This document shows positions 33,048 through 41,084 of a DNA stretch of 64,000 nucleotides, piece by piece. The notes beneath the pieces are model-generated. The model was not told where the DNA came from. It was given only the letters and a program-made list of their open reading frames with translations, and searched no databases. Origin of the DNA: Streptosporangium canum. GTDB taxonomy: Bacteria > Actinomycetota > Actinomycetes > Streptosporangiales > Streptosporangiaceae. The position numbers and the translations under genes are program-made. The stretch is taken from contig NZ_FOQY01000008.1 in assembly GCF_900113865.1 (NCBI RefSeq), forward strand, positions 124,001 to 188,000, written 5' to 3'. Numbering within the stretch: position 1 is the stretch's first letter; the number at the start of each line of letters is the position of its first letter.

Positions 33048-33776
33048 GTGACGACGCTGGTCCTGGCCGGGCACGGGACCCGCAGCGCGCGAGGCGAGGA
33101 GACGATCGCCGGGCTGCGGGATCTCGTACGGCGGGCACGGCCGGGCAGCCGGGTCGAGGCGGCCTTCCTGGAGATCAGCTCGCCCCCGCTGGCGGATGTG
33201 CTCCCCGGCCTGCCGGGCCCGGTGGTCGTGGTGCCGCTGCTGCTCGCGGGCGGCTACCACGTCCACATCGACCTGCCGTCGGTGGTCGCCGGGGCCCGGC
33301 CCGACGCGGTGGTGGCGGCCCCGCTCGGACCGGACCCGCTGCTCGCCGCCATCCTGGCCAGGCGGCTGGCGGGCGCCGGGCTGCGGCCTGCCGACTCGGT
33401 CGTCCTGGGCGCGGCGGGATCCTCCGACCCGGCCGCGCTGGCCGACGTGCGGGCCGCGGCCCGGCTGCTCGCGGTACGGCTGTCGCGCCCGGTCACGGCG
33501 GCCTTCGCCGCGACGGGCGCCCCCTCGCTGGGGGAGGCCCTGAAACGCCTGCGGTCCGGTCCCGCGCCCCGGATCGCCGTGGCGTCCTACCTGCTGGCCC
33601 CCGGCTTCTTCCAGAGCCGTCTGGAGTCCTCCGGCGCGGACCTGGTCAGCGCCCCGCTGGGAGTGGACGCCGACCTGGCCGCGTTGGTGTGGGCCCGTTT
33701 CGATCAGGCCCGCTGGAGATCCAGCCGCAGCTCGCGGACGATCTCCTCGGCGCTGTCGTCCCGCGAGGGCAGGTAG
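33048..33776 (+). CDS. Sirohydrochlorin chelatase (CbiX/SirB-like)
   Basis: 242 residues. LVLAGHGTRSARGEETIAGLRDLV carries the first metal-binding His of the short CbiX/SirB type. The family block VVVVPLLLAGGYHVHIDLPSVV carries further His residues, and a second half-domain follows, ending LLAPGFFQSRL. It inserts iron (or cobalt) into sirohydrochlorin; beside nirBD the product is most likely sirohaem for nitrite reductase. The start is GTG 33048, after GGGGAGGGGG. The last 73 bases overlap the 3' end of the convergent TetR-like gene, so the final 24 residues, which are Arg/Ser-rich, may be read-through tail. Confidence 0.85.
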   Translation: MTTLVLAGHGTRSARGEETIAGLRDLVRRARPGSRVEAAFLEISSPPLADVLPGLPGPVVVVPLLLAGGYHVHIDLPSVVAGARPDAVVAAPLGPDPLLAAILARRLAGAGLRPADSVVLGAAGSSDPAALADVRAAARLLAVRLSRPVTAAFAATGAPSLGEALKRLRSGPAPRIAVASYLLAPGFFQSRLESSGADLVSAPLGVDADLAALVWARFDQARWRSSRSSRTISSALSSREGR

Positions 33777-34297
33777 TCGGCGCCGACGAACATCTCGTAG
33801 TAGGCGTGGCGCAGGCATCCGGCCAGCAGCAGCCGGGCGCTGGCGAGGGGGTCCACCTCGGGTGGGATCCGGCCCGCCCGCTGCTCGGCCGCCAGGTACT
33901 CGGTCAGCGGGACGACCTCCGCCATCGGCCCCAGCTCGCTGTCGCGCAGCGCCTCGCGGAAGCGGACGGTGACCGAGGGGGAGGTGAAGACGGGAACCGC
34001 GGCCGACTGGACCTCGGAGTAGTAGTCGATGCCGGCCCGCGCGATGGGCAGCAGGTTGTCGCTGACCCGCCCCTTGCCGACCAGGTGCATCAGGTCGTCG
34101 AGGATGCGGAGCCAGACCGGGAGCCGGTCCTGGAGCAGGGCGAGGAACATGTCGACCGCCTGTCCGGGCTGGGCGGTGCCCCGCGGACGCGGGGAGGCGT
34201 TCCCGCCGTCCTCGCGCTTCATGAATACGGCCAGCTCGAGAACGCGGCGTCGCGTCTCCTGAGCTTTCTGGTATGGGTCGAGCTGTGGAATCGCCAT
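33704..34297 (-). CDS. TetR-like regulatory protein lacking a visible helix-turn-helix
   Basis: 197 residues from ATG 34297. From about residue 48 on it looks like a TetR C-terminal ligand-binding domain (helical; AVDMFLALLQDRLPVWLRILDDLM ... LASARLLLAGCLRHAYYEMFVG). The first 47 residues contain QETRRRVLELAVF, like the first TetR helix, but then go straight to a Gly/Pro-rich linker. No helix-turn-helix signature is present in this or the other two frames. Longer starts (34339, 34447) do not add one. Either the DNA-binding part was deleted or this is a divergent subtype. Its 3' end overlaps the chelatase gene by 73 bases. Confidence 0.6.
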   Translation of the reverse strand: MAIPQLDPYQKAQETRRRVLELAVFMKREDGGNASPRPRGTAQPGQAVDMFLALLQDRLPVWLRILDDLMHLVGKGRVSDNLLPIARAGIDYYSEVQSAAVPVFTSPSVTVRFREALRDSELGPMAEVVPLTEYLAAEQRAGRIPPEVDPLASARLLLAGCLRHAYYEMFVGADYLPSRDDSAEEIVRELRLDLQRA

Positions 34298-34318
34298 GGT
34301 CGCCCTAACGTGCGCAGT

Positions 34319-34333
34319 CACATGGACAATGTG
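34319..34333. promoter_or_regulatory. Operator-like palindrome CACAT-N5-ATGTG
   Basis: A perfect 5-bp inverted repeat with a GGACA centre lies 21 bases before the start of the TetR-like gene. It could be its own operator or that of another regulator. The arms are short, so chance occurrence is possible. Confidence 0.3.
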
Positions 34334-34508
34334 CGGCATGGTGATGGGCCGATCACCGGTGTTTACAGAGCCGTGTTTCTCCTGGGTGTGGAATCGTTGC
34401 AGGCCGGTCTCCCAACCTGGTGCGACCCGGACGGACCGGGTGGGCACTGATTATTGCCGGGAAGCGCCGGAAAAGGGGGCGAACAATGGTAACTATGCGC
34501 TGTGTGTT

Positions 34509-35363
34509 TCAGCTGTCGCCGTCACGGTCGCGGCGGCGCAGGTAGCGCTCGAACTCCGCGGCGATGGCGTCGCCGCTCGCCTCGGGCAGTTCGGCGGCGT
34601 CCTTGCGCTCCTCCAGCTCCTTGACGTATTCGGCGACCTCGCTGTCCTGCGAGGCCAGCTCGTCCACGCCGTGCTCCCAGGCCCGTGACTCCTCGGCCAG
34701 GTCGCCCAGCGGCATCGGGATGTCGAGGAGGTCCTCCATCCGGCTGAGCAGCGCCAGGGTGGCCTTGGGGTTGGGCGGCTGGGCGACGTAGTGCGGCACC
34801 GACGCCCACAGGGAGACCGCGTGGATCCCGGCGGTCCCCAGGACGTGCTGGAGGACGCCGACGATGCCGGTCGGCCCCTCGTAGCGGCTCAGCTCCAGGT
34901 TGATCGCCCGGGCCAGGCCCTCGTCGGTCGCCGAGCCCACGATCGGCACCGGGCGGGTGTGGGGAGAGTCGTTGAGGAGCGCGCCGAGCAGCACCGCCAG
35001 CTCCACCCCCAGCTCGCGGCAGACCACGACGATCTCCTCGCAGAAGGCGCGCCACCGCATGTTGGGCTCGATGCCGCGCAGCAATACCACGTCGCGGTCC
35101 ACGCCCGGCGGCCGGGCCACCGACAGCTTGGTGGTCGGCCAGGTGATGGAGCGGGTCAGCCCCTCGCCCATCTCGACGATCGGACGGGTGACCTGGAAGT
35201 CGTAGTATTCCTCCGGGTCGATGGAGACCAGGGGGGTCGCCTTCCACTCGTCCTCGAGGTGTGCGATCACTCCGCTCGAGGCCTCGCCCGCGTCGTTCCA
35301 CCCCTCGAACGCGGCGATCAGCACCGGGTCGACGAGCTCGGGTAGACCTTCGAGTTCGATCAC
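34509..35363 (-). CDS. PAC2 family protein
   Basis: 284 residues matching the PAC2 (proteasome assembly chaperone 2-like) family: LIAAFEGWNDAGEASSGVIAHLEDEW at the N-terminus, LRGIEPNMRWRAF, then TRPVPIVGSATDE and GPTGIVGVLQHVLGTAGI. The C-terminal 60 residues are acidic and helical (coiled-coil-like). Actinobacteria with a proteasome usually carry PAC2-like proteins, but their role is not settled. GTG 35363 starts it. It appears to be transcribed alone, 65 bases downstream of the universal stress protein gene. Confidence 0.88.
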   Translation of the reverse strand: MIELEGLPELVDPVLIAAFEGWNDAGEASSGVIAHLEDEWKATPLVSIDPEEYYDFQVTRPIVEMGEGLTRSITWPTTKLSVARPPGVDRDVVLLRGIEPNMRWRAFCEEIVVVCRELGVELAVLLGALLNDSPHTRPVPIVGSATDEGLARAINLELSRYEGPTGIVGVLQHVLGTAGIHAVSLWASVPHYVAQPPNPKATLALLSRMEDLLDIPMPLGDLAEESRAWEHGVDELASQDSEVAEYVKELEERKDAAELPEASGDAIAAEFERYLRRRDRDGDS

Positions 35364-35428
35364 GCGCCGCCTCCTTCTGGCCTCGCCGTACTATCCGGCT
35401 AAGCCTATGCGCTGAGGCGGCCTTTTCG

Positions 35429-35887
35429 TCACCTTCCCGAAGTGGTGTGAACGATCAGCACATCACAGCCCGCCCGCTGGGAGACGCTGGAGGGCACCGA
35501 GCCCAGCAGCCGCCCGGCGAGGCTGTTGAGCCCCCGGTTGCCGATGACCAGCAGATCGGCCTCGCGCCTGCCGGCGAGCGAGACCAGGACGTCCACCGCG
35601 TCGCCCTCCTCGGCGGCCAGCTCGATCGTCCGGGCGCCCGCGGCCACCGCGTGCTCCCGGGCGGCGCGCAGGGCGTCGTCGGCGGGCGTGGAACCGCTCA
35701 CCTTGTAGGACAGCTCGCCCAGGACGTCGGCGGCCGCGCTGCGCTCGCGCTCGCGCATGGGGGCGTAGGCGCAGGCCAGGATCAGGGTGGCGCCGGTCGC
35801 GGCGGCGAGGGAGGCCGCCGAGGTGACCGCGCGGAAGGAGGAGGGGGAGCCGTCGGTGCCGACGACAATCGTGCGGTAGGACGCCAT
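35429..35887 (-). CDS. Universal stress protein (UspA domain)
   Basis: 152 residues, one UspA domain. TIVVGTDGSPSSFRAVTSAASLAAATGA forms the first strand and nucleotide contact, and GNRGLNSLAGRLLGSVPSSVS matches the ATP-binding G-2x-G-9x-G-(S/T) motif, so it should bind ATP. ATG 35887 gives MASYRTIVVGTDGS, the standard start; the frame extends upstream without family sequence. It is divergent from metH across 95 bases. Confidence 0.9.
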   Translation of the reverse strand: MASYRTIVVGTDGSPSSFRAVTSAASLAAATGATLILACAYAPMRERERSAAADVLGELSYKVSGSTPADDALRAAREHAVAAGARTIELAAEEGDAVDVLVSLAGRREADLLVIGNRGLNSLAGRLLGSVPSSVSQRAGCDVLIVHTTSGR

Positions 35888-35923
35888 CGGATGCCTCGCA
35901 AGGTAATTGGACGATGAGTGCAA

Positions 35924-35952
35924 TTGCCACAAGAACAATCAGAGAGAATAAC
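35924..35952 (+). promoter_or_regulatory. Probable metH promoter
   Basis: TTGCCA (35924-35929) and AATAAC (35947-35952) are spaced by 17 bases. Transcription would start near 35959, leaving a leader of about 25 bases before the metH ATG. That is too short for a cobalamin riboswitch, and none was seen. Confidence 0.5.
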
Positions 35953-35982
35953 GCCTGGACGGTTCCCAGTAAGCTTTCTCTC

Positions 35983-38900
35983 ATGACTAGCAGACCGTCT
36001 TTCCGTGAAGTCCTGGCCGAGCGCGTGATGGTCGCCGACGGGGCCATGGGGACGATGCTGCAGGCGCACGACGTCACCCTCGACGACTTCGAGGGTCACG
36101 AAGGCTGCAACGAGGTGCTCAACGCCACCCGCCCCGACATCGTGCGGGCCGTGCACGACGCCTACTTCGAGGTCGGCGTCGACTGCGTCGAGACCAACAC
36201 CTTCGGCGCGAACCTCGCCGCCCTCGGCGAATACGACATCTCCGAGCGGACCCACGAGCTGTCCGAGGCCGGCGCCCGGGTCGCCCGCGAGGCGGCCGAC
36301 CACTGGTCCACCCCCGACCACCCCCGCTACGTGCTCGGCTCGATCGGCCCCGGCACCAAGCTCCCCACCCTCGGGCACAAGCCGTACGGCGTGCTGCGCG
36401 ACGCCTACTACGACAACGCCGCCGGGCTCGTCGCCGGCGGCGCCGACGCCCTGATCATCGAGACCTGCCAGGACCTGCTCCAGGTCAAGGCCGCCGTCAT
36501 CGGGGCCAAGCGGGCCATCGCCGACTCCGGCCGCGACGTGCCGGTCATCGCCCAGGTCACCGTGGAGACCAACGGCGCGATGCTGCTCGGCTCGGAGATC
36601 GGCGCGGCGCTCACCGCGATCGAGCCGCTCGGCGTCGACGTCATCGGCCTCAACTGCGCCACCGGCCCCGCCGAGATGAGCGAGCACCTGCGCTACCTGT
36701 CGCGCCACGCCCGTCTGCAGCTTTCCTGCATGCCCAACGCGGGCCTGCCCCAGCTGACCTCCGACGGCGCCTACTACCCGCTCACCCCGGACGAGCTCGC
36801 CGACGCCCACGAGAACTTCACCCGCTCCTTCGGCCTGTCGCTGGTCGGCGGCTGCTGCGGCACCACCCCCGAGCACCTGCGCAAGGTGGTGGAGCGGGTG
36901 CGCGGCAACGGGCACAGCCCCCGCCGCCCGCGTCCCGAGGCCGGGGCCGCCTCGCTCTACCAGCACGTGCCGTTCCGCCAGGACACCTCCTACCTGGCGA
37001 TCGGCGAGCGGACCAACGCCAACGGCTCCAAGGCCTTCCGTGAGGCGATGCTCGCCGAGAACTGGGAGGAGTGCGTCGAGATCGCCCGGGCCCAGGCCCG
37101 CGACGGCGCGCACATGCTCGACCTGTGCATCGACTACGTGGGCCGCGACGGCGTCAGGGACATGAAGGAGCTGGCGTTCCGCTTCGCCACCGCCTCCACC
37201 CTGCCGATCGTGCTCGACTCCACCGAGCCCGCCGTGCTGGAGGCCGGTCTGGAGATGATCGGCGGCCGGGCGATCATCAACTCGGTCAACTACGAGGACG
37301 GCGACGGCCCCGACTCGCGCTTCACCAGGATCATGAAGCTGGTCCGGTCGCACGGCGCGGCCGTCATGGCGCTGACCATCGACGAGGAGGGCCAGGCCCG
37401 CACGGCCGAGTGGAAGCTCAGGATCGCCACCCGTCTCATCGAGGACCTGACGGCCAACTGGGGCATGAACGTCGAGGACATCATCATCGACGCCCTCACC
37501 TTCCCCATCGCCACCGGCCAGGAGGAGACCCGCCGCGACGGCGTCGAGACCATCGAGGCCATCCGCGAGCTCAAGCGGCGCTATCCGGGCGTGCAGACCG
37601 TGCTCGGCCTGTCCAACATCTCCTTCGGCCTCAACCCGGCCGCGCGCATCGTCCTCAACAGCGTCTTCCTCAACGAGTGCGTCAACGCGGGCCTCGACTC
37701 GGCCATCGTGCACGCCTCCAAGATCCTGCCGATGGCCCGCATCCCCGACGAGCAGCGCCAGGTGGCCCTGGACATGGTCTACGACCGCCGCCGGGAGGGC
37801 TACGACCCGCTGCAGCGGTTCATGGAGCTGTTCGAGGGCGTGGACGCCGCCTCGGTCAAGGCCGACCGGGCGGCCGAGCTGCTCGGCCTGCCGCTGTGGG
37901 AGCGGCTCAAGCGCCGCATCGTCGACGGCGAGCGCAAGGGCCTGGAGGCCGACCTCGACGAGGCGCTGGCGCAGCGCCCGGCCCTGGAGATCGTCAACGA
38001 CGTGCTCCTCGACGGCATGAAGACCGTCGGCGAGCTGTTCGGCTCCGGGCAGATGCAGCTGCCGTTCGTGCTCCAGTCGGCCGAGGTCATGAAGACCTCC
38101 GTCGCCTACCTGGAGCCGCACATGGACCGGGTCGAGGGGGAGACCAAGGGCCGCATCGTGCTGGCGACCGTCAAGGGCGACGTGCACGACATCGGCAAGA
38201 ACCTGGTCGACATCATCCTGTCCAACAACGGCTACGAGGTCGTCAACCTCGGCATCAAGCAGCCGGTGTCGGCGATCCTGGAGGCGGCCGAGGAGAAGAA
38301 GGCCGACGTCATCGGCATGTCCGGGCTGCTGGTGAAGTCCACGGTCATCATGCGGGAGAACCTCGAGGAGATGAACTCCCGGGGGATGTCCCAGCGGTTC
38401 CCGGTCCTGCTCGGCGGCGCCGCCCTGACCCGCGCCTACGTGGAGCAGGACCTCGCCGAGCTGTTCCAGGGCGACGTCCGCTACGCCCGCGACGCCTTCG
38501 AGGGCCTGCGCCTGATGGACGCCTTCATGGCGGTCAAGCGCGGCGAGGCCGGCGCCGCGCTGCCGCCGCTGCGCGAGCGGCGGGTCAAGACCGGTGCGAC
38601 GCTGGTGCGCACCCCGGAGGCGGAGCTGCCCGCCCGGTCCGACGTGGCCGCCGACAACCCCGTCCCGACGGCTCCCTTCCTGGGGGACCGGATCATCAAG
38701 GGCATCCCGCTGGCCGACTACGCCGCGTTCCTGGACGAGCGCGCGACGTTCATGGGCCAGTGGGGCCTCAAGGCCGCGCGCGGCGGCGACGGGCCCTCCT
38801 ACGAGGAGCTCGTCGAGACCGAGGGCCGGCCGCGCCTGCGGATGTGGCTGGAGCGGATGCAGACCGAGGGCCTGCTGGAGGCCGCCGTCGCCTACGGCTA

Positions 38901-39447
38901 CTTCCCCTGCGTCAGCGACGGCGACTCCCTGATCATCCTCGACGACGCGGGCAACGAGCGGACCAGGTTCACCTTCCCGCGCCAGCGCCGCGACCGGCAC
39001 CTGTGCCTGTCCGACTTCTTCCGGTCGAAGGACTCCGGCGAGGTCGACGTGGTCGCCCTCCAGGTGGCCACCATGGGCAACCGGGTCTCCGAGGCGGCCG
39101 CCGAGCTGTTCGCCAAGGACGCCTACCGCGACTACCTGGAGCTGCACGGCCTGTCGGTGCAGCTCACCGAGGCGCTCGCGGAATACTGGCACGCGCGGGT
39201 CCGCACCGAGCTCGGGATCGGCGGTGACGAGTCGCTGGAGGACATGCTGAAGGTCAACGTCACCGGCTGCCGTTACTCCTTCGGTTACCCGGCCTGCCCC
39301 AACCTGGAGGACCAGGTCCAGCTCATGGAGCTGATCGACCCCTCCCGGATCGGCGTGAACCTGTCGGAGGAGTTCCAGCTCCACCCCGAGCAGTCCACCT
39401 CCGCGCTGGTCGTCCACCACCCCGAGGCCAGTTACTTCAACGTCTGA
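35983..39447 (+). CDS. metH: Cobalamin-dependent methionine synthase MetH
   Basis: 1154 residues with all four modules. Homocysteine domain (1-310): GAMGTML, and zinc cysteines in GLNCATGP and GGCCGTTPEH. Pterin domain (about 340-600): SYLAIGERTNANGSKAFREAM. Cobalamin domain (about 640-870): DVHDIGKNLVDIILSNNGYEV, where the His is the cobalt ligand. Activation domain (about 900-1154): YEELVETEGRPRLRMW through CRYSFGYPACPNLEDQ. It transfers the methyl group of 5-methyltetrahydrofolate to homocysteine. ATG 35983 gives MTSRPSFREVLAERV, the usual start; the longer in-frame extension overlaps the promoter. Confidence 0.97.
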   Translation: MTSRPSFREVLAERVMVADGAMGTMLQAHDVTLDDFEGHEGCNEVLNATRPDIVRAVHDAYFEVGVDCVETNTFGANLAALGEYDISERTHELSEAGARVAREAADHWSTPDHPRYVLGSIGPGTKLPTLGHKPYGVLRDAYYDNAAGLVAGGADALIIETCQDLLQVKAAVIGAKRAIADSGRDVPVIAQVTVETNGAMLLGSEIGAALTAIEPLGVDVIGLNCATGPAEMSEHLRYLSRHARLQLSCMPNAGLPQLTSDGAYYPLTPDELADAHENFTRSFGLSLVGGCCGTTPEHLRKVVERVRGNGHSPRRPRPEAGAASLYQHVPFRQDTSYLAIGERTNANGSKAFREAMLAENWEECVEIARAQARDGAHMLDLCIDYVGRDGVRDMKELAFRFATASTLPIVLDSTEPAVLEAGLEMIGGRAIINSVNYEDGDGPDSRFTRIMKLVRSHGAAVMALTIDEEGQARTAEWKLRIATRLIEDLTANWGMNVEDIIIDALTFPIATGQEETRRDGVETIEAIRELKRRYPGVQTVLGLSNISFGLNPAARIVLNSVFLNECVNAGLDSAIVHASKILPMARIPDEQRQVALDMVYDRRREGYDPLQRFMELFEGVDAASVKADRAAELLGLPLWERLKRRIVDGERKGLEADLDEALAQRPALEIVNDVLLDGMKTVGELFGSGQMQLPFVLQSAEVMKTSVAYLEPHMDRVEGETKGRIVLATVKGDVHDIGKNLVDIILSNNGYEVVNLGIKQPVSAILEAAEEKKADVIGMSGLLVKSTVIMRENLEEMNSRGMSQRFPVLLGGAALTRAYVEQDLAELFQGDVRYARDAFEGLRLMDAFMAVKRGEAGAALPPLRERRVKTGATLVRTPEAELPARSDVAADNPVPTAPFLGDRIIKGIPLADYAAFLDERATFMGQWGLKAARGGDGPSYEELVETEGRPRLRMWLERMQTEGLLEAAVAYGYFPCVSDGDSLIILDDAGNERTRFTFPRQRRDRHLCLSDFFRSKDSGEVDVVALQVATMGNRVSEAAAELFAKDAYRDYLELHGLSVQLTEALAEYWHARVRTELGIGGDESLEDMLKVNVTGCRYSFGYPACPNLEDQVQLMELIDPSRIGVNLSEEFQLHPEQSTSALVVHHPEASYFNV

Positions 39448-39468
39448 CCGTAAGGGGTTTTCGGGGTA

Positions 39469-40125
39469 ATGGACGCGGTCCTGTTCGACATGGACGGGCT
39501 TCTCGTGGACAGCGAGAAGATCTGGTTCCAGGTCGAGTCCGAGGTGATGGAACGGCTCGGCGGCGGCTGGGGGCCCGCCGACCAGGAGCGCCTGGTGGGC
39601 GGCTCCATGTCGTCCACCGTCACTTACATGCTCACGGCCTCCGGCGCGAGCGCCCATCCGGACGACGTGGCGGCCTGGATGCTGGAGGGCATGATCCACA
39701 GGCTCGCCGGCGGCGTGGAGATGATGCCCGGCGCCGCCGAGCTGCTGGCGGCGGTACGGCGGGCGGGCCTGCCCACCGCCCTGGTGACCTCCTCGGTGCG
39801 GCCGATCGCCGAGGCGTGCCTGAAGGGCATCGGCAGGGACAACTTCGACCACGTGGTGACCGGCGACGACGTGATGAGGACCAAGCCCCACCCGGAGCCC
39901 TACCTGGCGGCCGCCCGGCTGCTGGACGTGGCCGCGGCCCGCTGCGTCGCGCTGGAGGACTCCCCGAACGGGGTGACCGCGGCCACCGCCGCCGGCTGCC
40001 GGGTGGTGGCCGTGCCGAGCGTGCTGCCGATCCCCGCCGCCTCCGGCCGCCTCGTCGTGAACTCCCTGCACGAGGTCGACGTCGACGTCCTCAGGGCGCT
40101 GGCGGCCCGCGGCGCGGGCCGCTGA
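39469..40125 (+). CDS. HAD-superfamily hydrolase, beta-phosphoglucomutase-like
   Basis: 218 residues. Motif I DMDGLLVDSE holds the nucleophile and acid/base aspartates. The cap helices are followed by motif II in ALVTSSVRPIAE, motif III Lys in RTKPHPEPYLAAA, and motif IV in VALEDSPNGVTAATAAG. This is subfamily IA with a cap like beta-phosphoglucomutase. The substrate is unknown. It lies 21 bases after metH in the same direction, a pairing seen in other actinomycetes, so it may be co-transcribed. Confidence 0.85.
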   Translation: MDAVLFDMDGLLVDSEKIWFQVESEVMERLGGGWGPADQERLVGGSMSSTVTYMLTASGASAHPDDVAAWMLEGMIHRLAGGVEMMPGAAELLAAVRRAGLPTALVTSSVRPIAEACLKGIGRDNFDHVVTGDDVMRTKPHPEPYLAAARLLDVAAARCVALEDSPNGVTAATAAGCRVVAVPSVLPIPAASGRLVVNSLHEVDVDVLRALAARGAGR

Positions 40126-40172
40126 GCCGGACCCTCCGGAAGAGCCCCGAGACCGGCTGTCGCCGCCGCACA

Positions 40173-40206
40173 CCTAGGGGACGGCCCCTTCCCGGCCCCT
40201 AGGGGA
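40173..40206. promoter_or_regulatory. Repeated CCTAGGGGA motif upstream of a membrane-protein gene
   Basis: Two exact copies of CCTAGGGGA (40173-40181 and 40198-40206) are spaced by 25 bases, each centred on a CCTAGG palindrome. A related CCCTCCCTGGGG lies just downstream. They are about 85-115 bases before the ATG at 40290. The layout looks like tandem sites for a response regulator, but I cannot name one. Confidence 0.4.
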
Positions 40207-40289
40207 TGATCCCTCCCTGGGGAGGAGGAGCCGTTCCGCCACGGCGTGCCAGGATGGATGGGATAAGCCGAGACGAGGGGCGGTCCGCT

Positions 40290-40817
40290 ATGTCGTTCGA
40301 CCAGATCGCGTGGTTGCCGCTCTGCGCCGGGGTGACCGGTGTGGGGCTGGTGCTGAGTTTCCTGCTGATGCGCCGCCGGGGGGTCGTGGCGGGGCTGCGC
40401 GGCGTCGCCTGGTCGCTGCTGCCGCTCGCGGCCTTCCTGACCGGCGCGCTGCCGACCCTGTGGCAGATCGGCACGGCGATCGTCGGGTTCTTCGCCGGGG
40501 TGGTCTTCAACCCCACCGTGTGGGCCGGAGTGGCCGTGACCGGGCTCTCCCTGGTGCTGTTCCTGGTCACCGGGGTGCTGCGCGGCCGCCGTACGGCCGC
40601 GTCCGCCGAGCCCCGGACCTCCGCGGCGGGCACGCCCGCGGCGCCGGGCGGGCCGATGACGGCCGGTGGGCCCGTGACGGCCGGTGGGGGCGCCACGCAG
40701 CCGCTCCCGCAGCGCAAGGCCGCGCCGGCCCAGAAGCCCGCGCCCGCCCGGAAGCCGGCCGCGGACGACGACTTCTCCGACATCGAAGACATCCTCAAGC
40801 GTCGTGGGATCGGGTGA
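40290..40817 (+). CDS. Small membrane protein of unknown function
   Basis: 175 residues: about three membrane helices in the first 105 residues (WLPLCAGVTGVGLVLSFLLM; WSLLPLAAFLTGALPTLW; WAGVAVTGLSLVLFLVTGVL). An Ala/Pro/Gly-rich linker follows, and then a short acidic and basic tail, DDDFSDIEDILKRRGIG. The tail looks like a conserved peptide-interaction motif. I do not recognise the family. ATG 40290 was chosen since the first helix begins there; the longer in-frame extension runs through the repeated CCTAGGGGA motif. A 267-base gap follows before the ABC genes; it holds no gene I can support. Confidence 0.65.
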   Translation: MSFDQIAWLPLCAGVTGVGLVLSFLLMRRRGVVAGLRGVAWSLLPLAAFLTGALPTLWQIGTAIVGFFAGVVFNPTVWAGVAVTGLSLVLFLVTGVLRGRRTAASAEPRTSAAGTPAAPGGPMTAGGPVTAGGGATQPLPQRKAAPAQKPAPARKPAADDDFSDIEDILKRRGIG

Positions 40818-41084
40818 CGCTGAGTTACCTGTCAGTGCAATGTCACAAATCCGCGACAGAAGGGGGATGGCTTCGGGACATTCGCCCATGGATCAAAACA
40901 AATGAATTGCACGTGAATCACAGTTAAGCCACATAGCGCCCCAGGGGCCTAGTCAGCGCAGATCAGCCCATAGATTCTGCGTCACGGGACCGTGAAACGG
41001 ACTCGTAGACTTCAGGGCGCGCGCCCCCGACCCGGGGGACGCGTCCAATCGGACAACGTCGTCTGGGATCCAGGGGGCCACTGT

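Noticed and set aside
35888-35982. A cobalamin riboswitch before metH
   Set aside because: The whole gap to the divergent gene is only 95 bases and the promoter-like pair leaves a leader of about 25 bases; no B12-box-like sequence was seen.
35782-40173. A minus-strand open frame of over 1400 codons opposite metH and its neighbours
   Set aside because: It is the complement of well-supported plus-strand genes; its translation is His/Val/Gly-rich with no domain. GC-rich codon third positions keep the opposite strand open.
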